Translations under genes and position numbers: made by a program | Part shown: positions 19,976 to 30,463 of the stretch, piece by piece | How the letters are laid out: each line of letters starts with the position of its first letter | How positions within the stretch are numbered: the stretch's first letter is position 1 | The notes under the pieces: generated by a model | What the model was told of the DNA's origin: nothing | Databases searched by the model: none | What the model saw: only the letters and a program-made list of their open reading frames with translations | Source: Yersinia proxima | GTDB taxonomy: Bacteria > Pseudomonadota > Gammaproteobacteria > Enterobacterales > Enterobacteriaceae | Reading direction: 5' to 3' | DNA length: 64,000 bases | NCBI RefSeq assembly: GCF_902170785.1 | Contig: NZ_CABHYG010000016.1 | Coordinates: 124,001 to 188,000, forward strand

Positions 19976-20167
19976 AATTACATTATCCAGCCTACAAAAA
20001 ACGTACGATATTATTAAGGATAAATCTGAGATCAAATAGCCTGATAAGGCGATACAATATTGCGCAATCCGGAACTTAAATTTTGCCTTTATCGCGCAAT
20101 ATCCAACATTACTGAAATTATCACCTGCGATACTGATTAACGCCGCTAAATGAAACTACCGTCTCAT

Positions 20168-21832
20168 TTAGAAGGTTTCCCACTGTCCTTCCGCTGAATT
20201 TTTGTTCATTTCAGGTTCATTTTTAGTGGATGCAGAACTAAAGCGTGGTGCCTTTTTTTCGCGTTCCCGCTCCACTCGTTTTTCAGCGGAAGATTGGTGG
20301 ATAATAAATTTGGACACAATGCCATCCAGCGCTTCTGACTGCACTTCCAGATTATTGGCTGCCATTGAGGCTTCTTCAACCATCGCCGCATTTTGTTGCG
20401 TCACCTGATCCATCTCATTCACGGCTTGAGCAATCTGATTAATACCGGCGCTTTGCTCATCAGAAGCTGAGGTTATTTCCCCCATAATATCAGTCACCTG
20501 AGTTACAGAGTTCACAATATCCTTCATTACCATTCCCGCCTGGTCAACTTGCTGAGAACCGGTACTGATATTGGATACGCTGGTCGTGATGAGTTGGTTA
20601 ATTTCTTTGGCTGCATCAGCACTGCGTTTCGCCAGATTGCGAACTTCTTCTGCGACAACGGCAAACCCGCGACCTTGTTCACCTGCTCTGGCAGCTTCAA
20701 CTGCTGCATTCAGCGCCAGAATATTCGTCTGATTTGCGATACTGTCGATGACACTGTTGATATCAGCAATCTGACGCGAACTCTGAGTGATTTGCTGCAT
20801 AATATTTTCGAGATTAGTCATGACATTGCCGCCATTGCCCGCATTGAGACTGGCGCTTTCTGCTAACTGACGTGCGGTATGGGCATTATCGGCATTCTGG
20901 CGCACTGTCGTTTTTAACTCTTCCATGCTGGCCGCAGTTTGCTGCAATGCCGAGGCTTGTTCTTCTGTTCGTGCTGACAGGTCAGTATTACCCTGAGCTA
21001 TTTCCTGCGCATTGCTATAAATACGGGTCACGCCATCGCGGATACCCGCAACAGTGCCAGTCAGCGATACACGCATTTTTTCCAGTTCAATTAACATCAG
21101 GCCGAGTTCATTTTCGTCCCCAACATCAATAGCTTCACTCAAATCACCACTGGCGATTTTTTTGATAGATTGCGACGTTTGTGCCATGCGCATAACCAGG
21201 GCGCGCTTTAACCAAAGACGAACCAGCAGCAATAAGATAATTGAGGTGATCGGCACCACTACTGCCATGAAGATCATCTCGTGGTAATCTTCCTCTGCCT
21301 GATTGGTAAATTCGTTGTTCAGTTTATTGGCAGCAACTTCAAAAACACTTATTTTCTCTCGCAGGACAACGCGCTCATGCATTTCGTTATCCAGGGTGTC
21401 CGGCATACTGCTGGGATTGGCAATGTAATTCAGTTTTTCAATTGAGAAATTTAATACTTTCGCAAACTGTTGATTCAACTCAGCAGCGGCATGTTCAGTT
21501 TCAGGCGAATTAAACGGCGTTGACATAAATGTCGCCATTGCCTCTTTGGATCTGGCGAGAATACTCTTGGCATTTTCAATCGATGCAAGCTCAACTTTTC
21601 GGTTAAGATTTGTTTGTAGCATCAAGGCATTAACATGCGCTAACCCACTATAAAGGTTAAAAACAGAGTCGCGCATACCGTTCATATTATCTGCTGCGAT
21701 AAAAGTACGATTAAAGTTATCTTTACTCGAAATAGAATTCAGCAAACTGTATGCCGTTACCAGCATCAAGAACACAACGAAGACACTTAGAATACAAGTA
21801 ATACCTGTCGATATTTTCAATTTTTTAAACAT
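20168..21832 (-). CDS. Methyl-accepting chemotaxis protein with C-terminal WETF tether
   Basis: A 554-residue chemoreceptor: N-terminal membrane helix, periplasmic sensor of four-helix-bundle type (about 35-190), second membrane helix (IFMAVVVPITSIILLLLV), HAMP, methylation helices and the invariant signalling tip ([20 protein letters not shown]). It is the only complete receptor here that ends in a CheR/CheB-binding pentapeptide (QWETF), attached by a flexible charged linker. It is therefore the likely high-abundance receptor that assists adaptation of the others. Confidence 0.96.
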   Translation of the reverse strand: MFKKLKISTGITCILSVFVVFLMLVTAYSLLNSISSKDNFNRTFIAADNMNGMRDSVFNLYSGLAHVNALMLQTNLNRKVELASIENAKSILARSKEAMATFMSTPFNSPETEHAAAELNQQFAKVLNFSIEKLNYIANPSSMPDTLDNEMHERVVLREKISVFEVAANKLNNEFTNQAEEDYHEMIFMAVVVPITSIILLLLVRLWLKRALVMRMAQTSQSIKKIASGDLSEAIDVGDENELGLMLIELEKMRVSLTGTVAGIRDGVTRIYSNAQEIAQGNTDLSARTEEQASALQQTAASMEELKTTVRQNADNAHTARQLAESASLNAGNGGNVMTNLENIMQQITQSSRQIADINSVIDSIANQTNILALNAAVEAARAGEQGRGFAVVAEEVRNLAKRSADAAKEINQLITTSVSNISTGSQQVDQAGMVMKDIVNSVTQVTDIMGEITSASDEQSAGINQIAQAVNEMDQVTQQNAAMVEEASMAANNLEVQSEALDGIVSKFIIHQSSAEKRVEREREKKAPRFSSASTKNEPEMNKNSAEGQWETF

Positions 21833-21975
21833 AATTAACCTTAATCACAACAGATAACTGCTGCTGACATTTCGCAGAGATAAAGAATCAGTAAATTATT
21901 ACAACAATAACTTTTACAAATGAGTTAAATAATAAGAACAATAATTTTAACAATGTAAAGTTTTGAAAATTAATA

Positions 21976-22893
21976 TCACATATTAAATATCGACATTTTT
22001 TGCATGCTCTGAAATACCATAAAGGAAGAGCTAAGAGCGAATTCAGTCATTTTAGATTGGGATATTAGTGTAATAATTGAATCGTAATCTGAACCCACGG
22101 TTTCTTGCAGCCGTGACTCCAGATTAATTTTTTGTGTCGCCGAGCTAAGATCAAGAGAATCTATTTGTTGGAGACTGGTCCCAACTTGTGCCTGCACCTT
22201 ACCGAGATTATCAATCCCTTTCTTGATAGAGATATTGACGCTATCCAGAGTTTGTTGCAGCGCTTCACGATCAGCATCAGTGTCTACAGGTGTATTCAAT
22301 GCCGCGATGGCTTTATCTAACTGAACAAACAGATCGTCAGCAGACCCACTCATAAAGACGTCACGCCCGGTATGCCCGACTTGCATTTCAGTGCTATCAG
22401 CCACAATTTGGGTCATAGGTGAGTCACCACCGACATACGAACCATCTGGCAGGAAAGGCCGGGTTCCGGTATTAAAGCCGGCGAAAATAAAGCGGCCGCT
22501 ACTGTTGGTGCTGTTAGCTAAATCCAACATGTTATCGCGAATACCCTGTAATTCTGTCGCCAGCGCCTGCCTGTCTGCATCAGAATGGACACCGTTGCCA
22601 CCCGCAACAATTTTCTCGCTCAAATTCTTGGTTAAAATATTACCTAAGGAAGTGAGAATATTGTCTTCAAGTTCTAACGCATCTTTAGCATAAAGACGGG
22701 CAGTGTCGAATTGATTCATATTTGACAGCGCATTTTGATAAATGACAGCCTGAGAAGCCCCGGCGGGATCATCGGAAGGTGTCAATAAATTTCGCTGGGC
22801 GGATAAGCGCATATAAATATCATTGCCGCTTGTCATTGCCTTCGACAAACTATCGATATTATGCTGATACATATACTGGGTGCTAAGACGCAT
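21976..22893 (-). CDS. flgL: Flagellar hook-filament junction protein FlgL (HAP3)
   Basis: FlgL forms the second junction ring between hook and filament. The 305-residue protein has the flagellin-like N-terminus (MRLSTQYMYQHNIDSLSKAM, LLTPSDDPAGA) and C-terminal helix. It follows flgK by 55 bases and shares its sigma-28 promoter. Confidence 0.96.
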   Translation of the reverse strand: MRLSTQYMYQHNIDSLSKAMTSGNDIYMRLSAQRNLLTPSDDPAGASQAVIYQNALSNMNQFDTARLYAKDALELEDNILTSLGNILTKNLSEKIVAGGNGVHSDADRQALATELQGIRDNMLDLANSTNSSGRFIFAGFNTGTRPFLPDGSYVGGDSPMTQIVADSTEMQVGHTGRDVFMSGSADDLFVQLDKAIAALNTPVDTDADREALQQTLDSVNISIKKGIDNLGKVQAQVGTSLQQIDSLDLSSATQKINLESRLQETVGSDYDSIITLISQSKMTEFALSSSFMVFQSMQKMSIFNM

Positions 22894-22948
22894 CGAAATT
22901 TCCTTAATCTATTATCAAACTACTCGTGCCGTGCTAAACAATGAGGGG

Positions 22949-24592
22949 CTATCTAATACTCAATAGTGTGTCGAAGAGCGTTGTTGCCGTCTGGAGTACT
23001 TGTGCATTCGCCTGATAATATTGGGTATACAGTTGTAAATTCATGTATTCCTCATTCAGGTCAACACCAGAAACGGATTGCTGCTGAAGAATAACAGCGT
23101 CTAAAACTTTCCCTGTCGTTGTCGCATCGGCTTTAAGTGCCGTCATTGATGAACCAACAGAACTCACCAAACTGGCATAAGCCTCGGTCAAAGTAGCATT
23201 GCCAACCAAGTTTTCACTTTTGATGGCAATCATATCTTTGATATTTTCGTTATTACTCTGCTCATCAGGATCGGATGAACTTGAGGCTGCTATTTTATCC
23301 ACATCAGTAATGGCAACGCTAAGTGACCCTGCGACACCCGATACCGGGTTTAAAACAAAGCTATCATTAGGTTCTGGTGTTCCCTGAGGCGTAATGGAAA
23401 TACCATCAAACTCTAATTCACCATTGGCACCAATAGTGGGCGTAATCGTTCTACCATCGCTGGTTTGTACTTCCCAATCATTCGCACCGGGGCCTTTATA
23501 GGTTAAGGTATAGTCTTCGGCCTTCACCTGGCTGATATCGGTAAAACTGACATCTAATGTGGTATCACTGATATTATTTCGGTTCGCGATGGCAACAGGG
23601 TCAGCAATATTAAAGAGATCTCCGCCCGGCAGCCCTTCGCGGTCAAACCCCGCCGCATTAACCTCGTTGAATTTATTGGCCATCTGCAATGCCAGTTGGT
23701 TTAACTGATTGCGGGCATCAACTAAGTCCTCATTACGGAATTTAAACAACCCACCCAATCTGCCGGAGCTCATTTGCTCTTCGTCCAGTTGCATCTTATT
23801 ACCCGATGCATCTACATATGAGACGATAGTTTTGGATGGGTCTTCTGGCGAAGCTGATGCTTCAAGCTGATAAGAGCGATCACCATTAACCAATGGCATA
23901 CCATTCGCCATGGTGACATCAACCCGCCCAGTGGTTGGGTTCTCATTGACCCGAATCCCCACCTGCGCACTGATTTGCTCCAGCACTAAATCGCGCTGGT
24001 CAAGTAAATCAGCTGGCAGTTCACCGGTTTGTCCGTAGATTTTAGCAATCTCTTCATTCAGTTTTGCGAGCTGTTTTGCCCCGGCATTGATATCAGAAAC
24101 ACTTTGGCTAATCTGCGTATTGGTGCTTTTTTCTAATCCGTTAAGAGTATTGCTATTGCTATTAAACTGATAAGAAATGGCTTTGAATTGGGATAACACT
24201 CCCTGGCGGGCAGCCTGGCTTACCGGGTCGCTGCTCACTTTCTCCAGCGCGCCAAAGATATTATTCATGGTAACTGAGATATTATTCGTATCATCTCCCA
24301 GCATGTTATCAATTTGGCTAAGCTGCTGGTAACGCCCATTTAATGCTGAAAATTCTGTGGTAGCGCTTCGTAATTGATTATTGATAAATCCATCATAAGC
24401 ACGTCGTACACCGTCGACCTGAACACCATAGCCAAAGAAGCCAGCATTCGTGGTTTTGCCTCCGGCCTGGCCTAGCATAATACTTTGTCGGCTGTACCCT
24501 ACTGTTACAGCATTATTCAAGTTATTGCCGACGACATTAAGTGCCGCTTGTGCTGAACTAAGCCCACTCTGGGCCAAATTAATAAGATTCAT
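22949..24592 (-). CDS. flgK: Flagellar hook-filament junction protein FlgK (HAP1)
   Basis: FlgK is the junction protein next to the hook. The N-terminus (NLINLAQSGLSSAQAALNVV, GNNLNNAVTVGYSRQ) is the rod/hook-family motif. The C-terminus (VSGVDLNEEYMNLQLYTQYY, ATTLFDTLLSIR) is diagnostic. At 547 residues it matches the enteric length. It is transcribed from the class 3 promoter at 24676-24702. Confidence 0.97.
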   Translation of the reverse strand: MNLINLAQSGLSSAQAALNVVGNNLNNAVTVGYSRQSIMLGQAGGKTTNAGFFGYGVQVDGVRRAYDGFINNQLRSATTEFSALNGRYQQLSQIDNMLGDDTNNISVTMNNIFGALEKVSSDPVSQAARQGVLSQFKAISYQFNSNSNTLNGLEKSTNTQISQSVSDINAGAKQLAKLNEEIAKIYGQTGELPADLLDQRDLVLEQISAQVGIRVNENPTTGRVDVTMANGMPLVNGDRSYQLEASASPEDPSKTIVSYVDASGNKMQLDEEQMSSGRLGGLFKFRNEDLVDARNQLNQLALQMANKFNEVNAAGFDREGLPGGDLFNIADPVAIANRNNISDTTLDVSFTDISQVKAEDYTLTYKGPGANDWEVQTSDGRTITPTIGANGELEFDGISITPQGTPEPNDSFVLNPVSGVAGSLSVAITDVDKIAASSSSDPDEQSNNENIKDMIAIKSENLVGNATLTEAYASLVSSVGSSMTALKADATTTGKVLDAVILQQQSVSGVDLNEEYMNLQLYTQYYQANAQVLQTATTLFDTLLSIR

Positions 24593-24675
24593 AAATCACC
24601 GACATTGTATTCTCTGCAAATTCTTTAGCGAGTTTTACCAGGATTATTCCGTAGGAAAATTCGCACCTATATAAT

Positions 24676-24702
24676 CTATCGGTTGTTCAAAAATAAACTA
24701 AA
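24676..24702 (-). promoter_or_regulatory. Sigma-28 promoter of flgKL
   Basis: Minus-strand TTTAGTTT, 11 bases, ACCGATAG: a strong FliA match in the flgJ-flgK gap, about 75 bases before the flgK start. It lets flgKL be expressed with class 3 genes independently of the flgB operon. Confidence 0.85.
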
Positions 24703-24712
24703 CCTTCATTTG

Positions 24713-25660
24713 CTAAAATAATGAAGAAAGATCGGTTTTATAGGCATTCAGGCCCTGATCAATATTCCCTTTCACTTGCTGAATGATACTTATTAATTTC
24801 TTGGCATAACTTGGATCGGTTGCATATCCCCCAGACTGTAATGCCCGAGCAGCATGTTCTGGTGAAGCAGACTGTGCAACATTTTGATAACGGGGATTGT
24901 TCATTAACAGCGAGGTATAATCTGACAGAGCTTCAGAATAAGATGGATATACTCTAAATGCCGCTTTCACCTTTTGTGGCGCGCCATTTATATATTCTGT
25001 TGTCATTATTTCCGTGGTATCCCCTTTCCAATCCGGCGTCGCTTTTATGCCAAATAAGTTATGACTAGGTTTACCACTTGTTGTTGCAATTTCCTTATTT
25101 CCCCAACCAGATTCAAGTGCTGCCTGAGCAATAATAAGCTGGTGAGGAATCCCGCTTTTTTGTGCTGCGGCAATAGCTGGGCCTAACATGCGGGAAATAA
25201 AACTGGTATTTTTCTCGCCTTTACCTGTATAGCGTATCGCTTCACCTTCATTTTGCGACTGAGCCGGTGGCAATGGCGCTGCATATTGCCGCTTGAGTAA
25301 ATCCAGGTTCAGGCTATAGGGAGCTGGGGCGGCGCCGGGCGTATTATGTACCGCTGTCGTTTCCCCTCCCATTTGCTTAACCATCAAGTCAGCAAATCCC
25401 ATCTTGCTTTGATCGGCAATATTTTGTGATATCTGTTGATCGTACATCGAGGTAAACATATCCGATGCCTGACTATGTAGCAGACCATCTTTAAAAGAAG
25501 CATCTCGCATACTTTTGAGCATCATCTGAATAAACATGCCCTCCATTTGCTTCGCCGCTTCTTTTATCCCTTCCGAAGAGTTGCTTTTTACCTCGCGTTT
25601 CAATGCATCCAAGCTGCGAACATCAAACGCCGCCCCTGAAGAGAGTGCTGAACTGCTCAT
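24713..25660 (-). CDS. flgJ: Flagellar rod-cap protein / peptidoglycan hydrolase FlgJ
   Basis: FlgJ caps the growing rod and hydrolyses peptidoglycan to let it through. The N-terminal rod-cap domain (EAAKQMEGMFIQMMLKSMRD, SDMFTSMYDQQ) is followed by a C-terminal glucosaminidase-type domain with the catalytic glutamate in IAQAALESGWG and the conserved HNLFGIKA and YPSYSEALSDY segments. At 315 residues it is a full two-domain protein. It overlaps flgI (TGATG). Confidence 0.97.
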   Translation of the reverse strand: MSSSALSSGAAFDVRSLDALKREVKSNSSEGIKEAAKQMEGMFIQMMLKSMRDASFKDGLLHSQASDMFTSMYDQQISQNIADQSKMGFADLMVKQMGGETTAVHNTPGAAPAPYSLNLDLLKRQYAAPLPPAQSQNEGEAIRYTGKGEKNTSFISRMLGPAIAAAQKSGIPHQLIIAQAALESGWGNKEIATTSGKPSHNLFGIKATPDWKGDTTEIMTTEYINGAPQKVKAAFRVYPSYSEALSDYTSLLMNNPRYQNVAQSASPEHAARALQSGGYATDPSYAKKLISIIQQVKGNIDQGLNAYKTDLSSLF

Positions 25661-26778
25661 CAGTTAGTCTCCAGTTTGGCACGCAAGCAACCGGCACTTT
25701 TCATTGATTGCAGGATCGACATCAGATCATTTGGTGTCGCGCCCAGACTATTAAGCGCTCGCACTACGCTATTCAGGTCCGCACTGGTATTCACGCGTTG
25801 CAGATGACCATTTTGCTCACGAATTGATATCTGTGTGTTTGGTGTCACGACAGTTTGTCCACCGGCCAACGGGGTGTCTGGCTGGCTGACCTCATTGGTC
25901 TGGGAGACTTCCACGGTTAAATCTCCCTGCGCCACGGCGCAAGCATCCAGAGAAACATAGCGGTTCATCACCACAGAACCGGTGCGGGAGTTAACAATCA
26001 CTTTGGCGTCCATCACCCCAATTCGAACCGGAATATCTTGTACTGCAGCCAAAAAGCGCACTTTCGCTGCACTGTCCGTGGGCGTGAACAGCTTGATGGT
26101 ACGAGAATCTTCAGCGATGGCGGCACCGCTGAAACGCCGATTTATCTCATCACTCATTTGCTGAGCAACAGAAAAATCCTCTTCATTAAGCTGTAACCTC
26201 AGGATGCTCTCGTTAGCAAAACTAACCGGTACTTCGCGCTCAACGGTCGCACCGCCACTGATCCGCGCTCCATTTAGCTGATTCACTTGCACCCGGCTAC
26301 CGCCACTTTGCGCACCTGCGCCAGATACCAGCAAGTTTCCCTGAGCCAGCGCATAAATTTGGTTATCCACCCCTTTCATCGGCGTCATCAGTAAAGTGCC
26401 GCCGCGTAAACTTTTCGCATTCCCCAGAGAAGAGACAACAACGTCTATCTTCTCACCTGGTCGTGCGAACGGAGGCAAATCGGTAGTGACCATCACCGCC
26501 GCGACATTCTTTAGCTGCATATTGGTGCCCGCAGGCACCGTAATCCCTAACTGGGACAACATGTTATTCAGGCTTTGCGTGGTGAACGGTGTTTGCATGG
26601 TCTGATCCCCCGTGCCATCCAGTCCGACCACCAGCCCGTATCCCATCAGAGAATTGCTTCGAATCCCCTGAATAGACGTTAAATCGCGAATGCGCTCTGC
26701 CTGAGCGTTGTGTGGCATCCAAACAATCAAGCCCGTACAAAATAGGCTCAAACATAATGTGAGAAATGAAGTTTTCAT
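25660..26778 (-). CDS. flgI: Flagellar P-ring protein FlgI
   Basis: FlgI forms the periplasmic P ring. I chose the ATG at 26778 because it gives a normal signal peptide ([20 protein letters not shown], cleaved after AQA) followed by the conserved [15 protein letters not shown] and [13 protein letters not shown] segments; the frame is open for another 35 codons upstream. The mature protein has the normal length (372 residues precursor). The C-terminal cysteine near CLRAKLETN is present. Confidence 0.96.
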   Translation of the reverse strand: MKTSFLTLCLSLFCTGLIVWMPHNAQAERIRDLTSIQGIRSNSLMGYGLVVGLDGTGDQTMQTPFTTQSLNNMLSQLGITVPAGTNMQLKNVAAVMVTTDLPPFARPGEKIDVVVSSLGNAKSLRGGTLLMTPMKGVDNQIYALAQGNLLVSGAGAQSGGSRVQVNQLNGARISGGATVEREVPVSFANESILRLQLNEEDFSVAQQMSDEINRRFSGAAIAEDSRTIKLFTPTDSAAKVRFLAAVQDIPVRIGVMDAKVIVNSRTGSVVMNRYVSLDACAVAQGDLTVEVSQTNEVSQPDTPLAGGQTVVTPNTQISIREQNGHLQRVNTSADLNSVVRALNSLGATPNDLMSILQSMKSAGCLRAKLETN

Positions 26779-26788
26779 TAGCTGTTCA

Positions 26789-27511
26789 TTAATAAGGAGA
26801 AAGGTTGAGGAACAGACGTTGCAACCAACCCATCTGTTGCGCTTCGTTGATGTATCCATTACCGACATATTCGATACGCGCATCGGATACTTGGGTAGAA
26901 ATGACTGAGTTGCTGCTACTGATGGTTCGGGGGTTTACCACCCCAGAGAAACGGATGAATTCAGTCCCCTGATTGATGGCAATCTGTTTCTCGCCCACCA
27001 CTTTGAGGTTGCCGTTTTCCAGCAGTTGCTGCACGGTAACAGTGATGGTTCCGCTAAAGGTATTTCTCGCGGCGGCACCGCCCTTACCCGAGAAATCATT
27101 GCTGCCACTGATAGCCGCATTGGCTTTATCACCACCAAATAACCCGTTCAACGCATGAGGCACGGTATCGAATGAGATGCCGGTTGAGCCATTGCGATTG
27201 GCATTGGCAGAGGAACTCTTACTGGCACTGACATTTTCTTGCAGCACAATCGTTAACGTGTCACCTACATTGCGCGGTCTACGATCTTCGAACATGGGCT
27301 GATAGCCATAGTTCATCGCCTGTCCGGTCTGAAAAACGGATCCGTTAGCGACCACCATTGCCGGTGATGACGGGCTGGCGGTGGTTGCACCATCGACCAA
27401 CGGCTTGTGAGGGAGATAAGCGCACCCCGTCAACAATAACGTCAGTACCACAGAGGTCGACAACAGCCCCAGGCCACGTTTAAGACTTGGGGATGTAAGA
27501 GGTGTATTCAT
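26789..27511 (-). CDS. flgH: Flagellar L-ring lipoprotein FlgH
   Basis: FlgH forms the outer-membrane L ring. The lipobox LLTGC follows a hydrophobic signal segment ([15 protein letters not shown]). Highly conserved blocks include [40 protein letters not shown] and the C-terminal [13 protein letters not shown]. The start is uncertain: the ATG at 27511 gives 240 residues, close to the family, while one at 27544 adds 11 residues; neither has a strong ribosome binding site. Confidence 0.94.
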   Translation of the reverse strand: MNTPLTSPSLKRGLGLLSTSVVLTLLLTGCAYLPHKPLVDGATTASPSSPAMVVANGSVFQTGQAMNYGYQPMFEDRRPRNVGDTLTIVLQENVSASKSSSANANRNGSTGISFDTVPHALNGLFGGDKANAAISGSNDFSGKGGAAARNTFSGTITVTVQQLLENGNLKVVGEKQIAINQGTEFIRFSGVVNPRTISSSNSVISTQVSDARIEYVGNGYINEAQQMGWLQRLFLNLSPY

Positions 27512-27618
27512 TTCGGATATGGCGGAACAAGGCTGGTTTTTCATTTCATCCACTACGGGCAAAAACAACCGTAAATCGGCCCCTGCTTGCAAGGCAGAGG
27601 CCAGACTTATGGCTGCTA

Positions 27619-28401
27619 TCAAAGTTGTGTCAGGCGTTGCAACATCTGATCCGATGTCGATACCGCTTTACTGTTAATTTCATAGGCGCGCTGAGTCTGG
27701 ATCATATTCACCAGCTCTTCCGCCACGTTAACGTTGGAGGTTTCGACATAACCTTGTCGAAGGCTACCGCCACCATTCAGGCCGGGCGTGGTTTCATTGG
27801 GCGCACCGGAAGCCTGGGTTTCGCGGTAGAGGTTTTCACCAATGCTTTCAAGACCGGAATCGTTAATAAAGGTGCTTAACGTGAGCTGCCCCACCTGCTG
27901 CGGTGCTGTTTGCCCTGGCACGGTGACACTCACGATGCCGTCATTACCCACGGTCAAGGTATCCGCATCCTGCGGGATAGTGATGGCCGGCTGTACCGGA
28001 TAACCACTCGCGGTCACCAGTTGGCCATTCTGGTCAAACTGGAAAGAACCGTCGCGGGTATAAGCGGTGGTGCCATCGGCCAATTGGATCTGGAAGAACC
28101 CGTGCCCTTCAATCGCCAGGTCTTTGCTGTTATTGGTTTGCGTCAACCCCCCCTGGCTATGGATACGCTCGGTTGCCACCGGACGTACCCCGGTTCCCAA
28201 CTGCAATCCGGACGGGATAGTCGTCTGCTCTGAAGACTGCGCACCGGGCTGACGTAACGTTTGATAAAGTAAATCTTCAAATACCGCACGCTGTCTTTTA
28301 AACCCATTAGTACTGACGTTTGCCAGGTTATTGGAGATAACGTCCATATTGGTCTGTTGTGCTTCAAGACCGGTTTTGGCAATCCATAAAGAACGGATCA
28401 T
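27619..28401 (-). CDS. flgG: Flagellar distal rod protein FlgG
   Basis: FlgG builds the distal rod. The 260-residue product has the rod-family N-terminus ([40 protein letters not shown]) and C-terminus ([20 protein letters not shown]). It follows flgF by 24 bases in the flgB-flgJ operon. Confidence 0.97.
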   Translation of the reverse strand: MIRSLWIAKTGLEAQQTNMDVISNNLANVSTNGFKRQRAVFEDLLYQTLRQPGAQSSEQTTIPSGLQLGTGVRPVATERIHSQGGLTQTNNSKDLAIEGHGFFQIQLADGTTAYTRDGSFQFDQNGQLVTASGYPVQPAITIPQDADTLTVGNDGIVSVTVPGQTAPQQVGQLTLSTFINDSGLESIGENLYRETQASGAPNETTPGLNGGGSLRQGYVETSNVNVAEELVNMIQTQRAYEINSKAVSTSDQMLQRLTQL

Positions 28402-28425
28402 GCTGAAATTCCTCTTTGCCCGGGC

Positions 28426-29181
28426 TTACCCCATGGCCAGTAACTGGTTAGCTTTCTTTTCGTTATCATCCACCGCACTGATGACTTTCATATTCATGTC
28501 AAATCCACGTGCGGTGGCTATCATGTCGACCATTGATTTCACGGGACTAACATTGCTGCTTTCCAGCGCGCCGGGAATTAACAGCAGATCCTGATCTGCC
28601 GGTAACTCAGGCAACCCGGCATTGGGTGAGGTATCAGCGATATGAAATAGGCCATCGTCACCGTGGTGTAGATCCTGAAGTTGCGCATTCACCATTTTCA
28701 GTCTCCCCACCTGAGCCAGTGCTGAAGGCTCTTCCCCTGCGCCACGGGCGGTAATAGTGCCGTCAGGCGCAATCGTCAATTCTGACTGCGGCGGGACATT
28801 GATTGCTCCGCCATCGCCGATGACCGGCAGCCCTCTGACCGTCAATAAGCCTTCACTATCGACTTCAATATTGCCTGCACGGGTGTAAGCCTCACCGCCA
28901 TCCGGCAGTTCCACTGCCAGCCAGCCATCCTGAGGTAACGCCACATCCAAATTGCGGCCAGTCTGGTTGATAGTTCCCATCGAATCATCGTGGTAAGGCG
29001 TCGACTCTGTCACCAGTGTTCGGGTCTCGACAGAAGGGCCATTAATCGGAACCGCACGATAAGCCGAAAGCTGTGCACGAAAGCCGGTCGTTGAAGCATT
29101 GGCCAGGTTGTTTGACACCACACCCTGACGGTTGAGGGCGGCATTAGCCGCACCCATTGCGGTATATATTGCGCGATCCAT
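28426..29181 (-). CDS. flgF: Flagellar proximal rod protein FlgF
   Basis: FlgF is a rod subunit. The 251-residue protein begins MDRAIYTAMGAANAALNRQG and has the NLANASTTGFRAQ rod motif and a C-terminal MVDMIATARGFDMNMKVI helix. Gap to flgE is 12 bases. Confidence 0.96.
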   Translation of the reverse strand: MDRAIYTAMGAANAALNRQGVVSNNLANASTTGFRAQLSAYRAVPINGPSVETRTLVTESTPYHDDSMGTINQTGRNLDVALPQDGWLAVELPDGGEAYTRAGNIEVDSEGLLTVRGLPVIGDGGAINVPPQSELTIAPDGTITARGAGEEPSALAQVGRLKMVNAQLQDLHHGDDGLFHIADTSPNAGLPELPADQDLLLIPGALESSNVSPVKSMVDMIATARGFDMNMKVISAVDDNEKKANQLLAMG

Positions 29182-29193
29182 AGGAGTCTGCCG

Positions 29194-30420
29194 TTAACCG
29201 AGGTTAGCCAGGATCTGAAGGAGTTCAGATTGGGTTTTAATGGTCTGTGAGTTGGACTGGTAGTTACGTTGATAGACGATCATGTTGACCATCTCTTTAC
29301 TCAGATCGACGTTAGAGGCTTCAAGTCGATTACCGTACAGCGTACCCAGATTCCCTGTACCGGAAACACCGGTAACGGGTTGCCCTGACTCCGGCGTTTC
29401 CGACCAGCAGTTATCGCCTTGAGAAGACAGCCCACCCGGATTGGTGAAATTCGACAGCACAACTTGCCCCAACAACTGCTGTTGGCCATTACTGTAAGAG
29501 GCAACAATTTGACCATTATCCCCAACAACATAACCATTCATTAGGCCGGGGGCATAACCGGTAGTGGTCGGGCTATTCATTGACGTATCGGATGCCTGTT
29601 GGGTCATGCCCGCCATATCCAGATCAAAGTTCAAGGCTTCGCCACCATTAAAGGCCGCACCCTGTATGTTCAATCTCGCCGGATTGGTAGTCAGTTGCCC
29701 TGAGGTATCAAAATTCAGTGCAAGTTCTTGATAAACCGGATCACCATCGTTATCCAGCATCGGTGAAGTGGTATTACTGGAATAGGCTTTCCATTCATTG
29801 TCACCGGTTTTCACATAATAAATGTTGATAGTGTGCTTATTGCCGAGGCTGTCGAAAGCATCGACCTGACTCACCGAGTTGTAGCTTTTGTTGTCTGCCG
29901 GATCAAAAGGATTAGTGCCTTGATCGATTGCTGTAGTGCCGGAGTCCAGATTGCCGTTGAGAGTACCGCCATCAGAAGCACGTGCCACCATCTGCCCTGA
30001 TGGGATTTGAATCGGGCCAATCGCGGCACCGGGCTGGATCGTTGGCGGGTTACCCGTAGCCTGATAACCGGTCAAAAACATCCCTTGGTTATTCATGATG
30101 TTGCCGTTTTCATCACTTTTGAATTGGCCATTGCGGCTATAAAACACGCGACCGGCTTCATTCACCAAACGGAAAAAGCCATTTCCCTGGATACCCATAT
30201 CCAGGCTGCTACTGCCACTCCCCAAAACGCCATCGCTGAAATTTTGGTTAACAGCAGAGACCTGCACCCCCATCCCGATTTGTGAGCCGGCAAATACATC
30301 GGCAAAGGCAATGGAACCTGATTTGAATCCCACTGTTTGGGAGTTGGCAATATTGTTACCGACGACATCGAGGGCTTGTGAAGCTGCACTTAATCCACTA
30401 AGGCCTTGTGAAAAACTCAT
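29194..30420 (-). CDS. flgE: Flagellar hook protein FlgE
   Basis: FlgE polymerises into the hook. At 408 residues it has the N-terminal SFSQGLSGLSAASQALDVVG and NNIANSQTVGFKSG motifs, a large variable middle domain, and the C-terminal NVDLSKEMVNMIVYQRNYQS. Its position after flgD (hook cap) in the operon is canonical. Confidence 0.97.
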   Translation of the reverse strand: MSFSQGLSGLSAASQALDVVGNNIANSQTVGFKSGSIAFADVFAGSQIGMGVQVSAVNQNFSDGVLGSGSSSLDMGIQGNGFFRLVNEAGRVFYSRNGQFKSDENGNIMNNQGMFLTGYQATGNPPTIQPGAAIGPIQIPSGQMVARASDGGTLNGNLDSGTTAIDQGTNPFDPADNKSYNSVSQVDAFDSLGNKHTINIYYVKTGDNEWKAYSSNTTSPMLDNDGDPVYQELALNFDTSGQLTTNPARLNIQGAAFNGGEALNFDLDMAGMTQQASDTSMNSPTTTGYAPGLMNGYVVGDNGQIVASYSNGQQQLLGQVVLSNFTNPGGLSSQGDNCWSETPESGQPVTGVSGTGNLGTLYGNRLEASNVDLSKEMVNMIVYQRNYQSNSQTIKTQSELLQILANLG

Positions 30421-30463
30421 GGTTAATCTTCCTGAATACTAAAAATGAAATACTAAAATTGGA

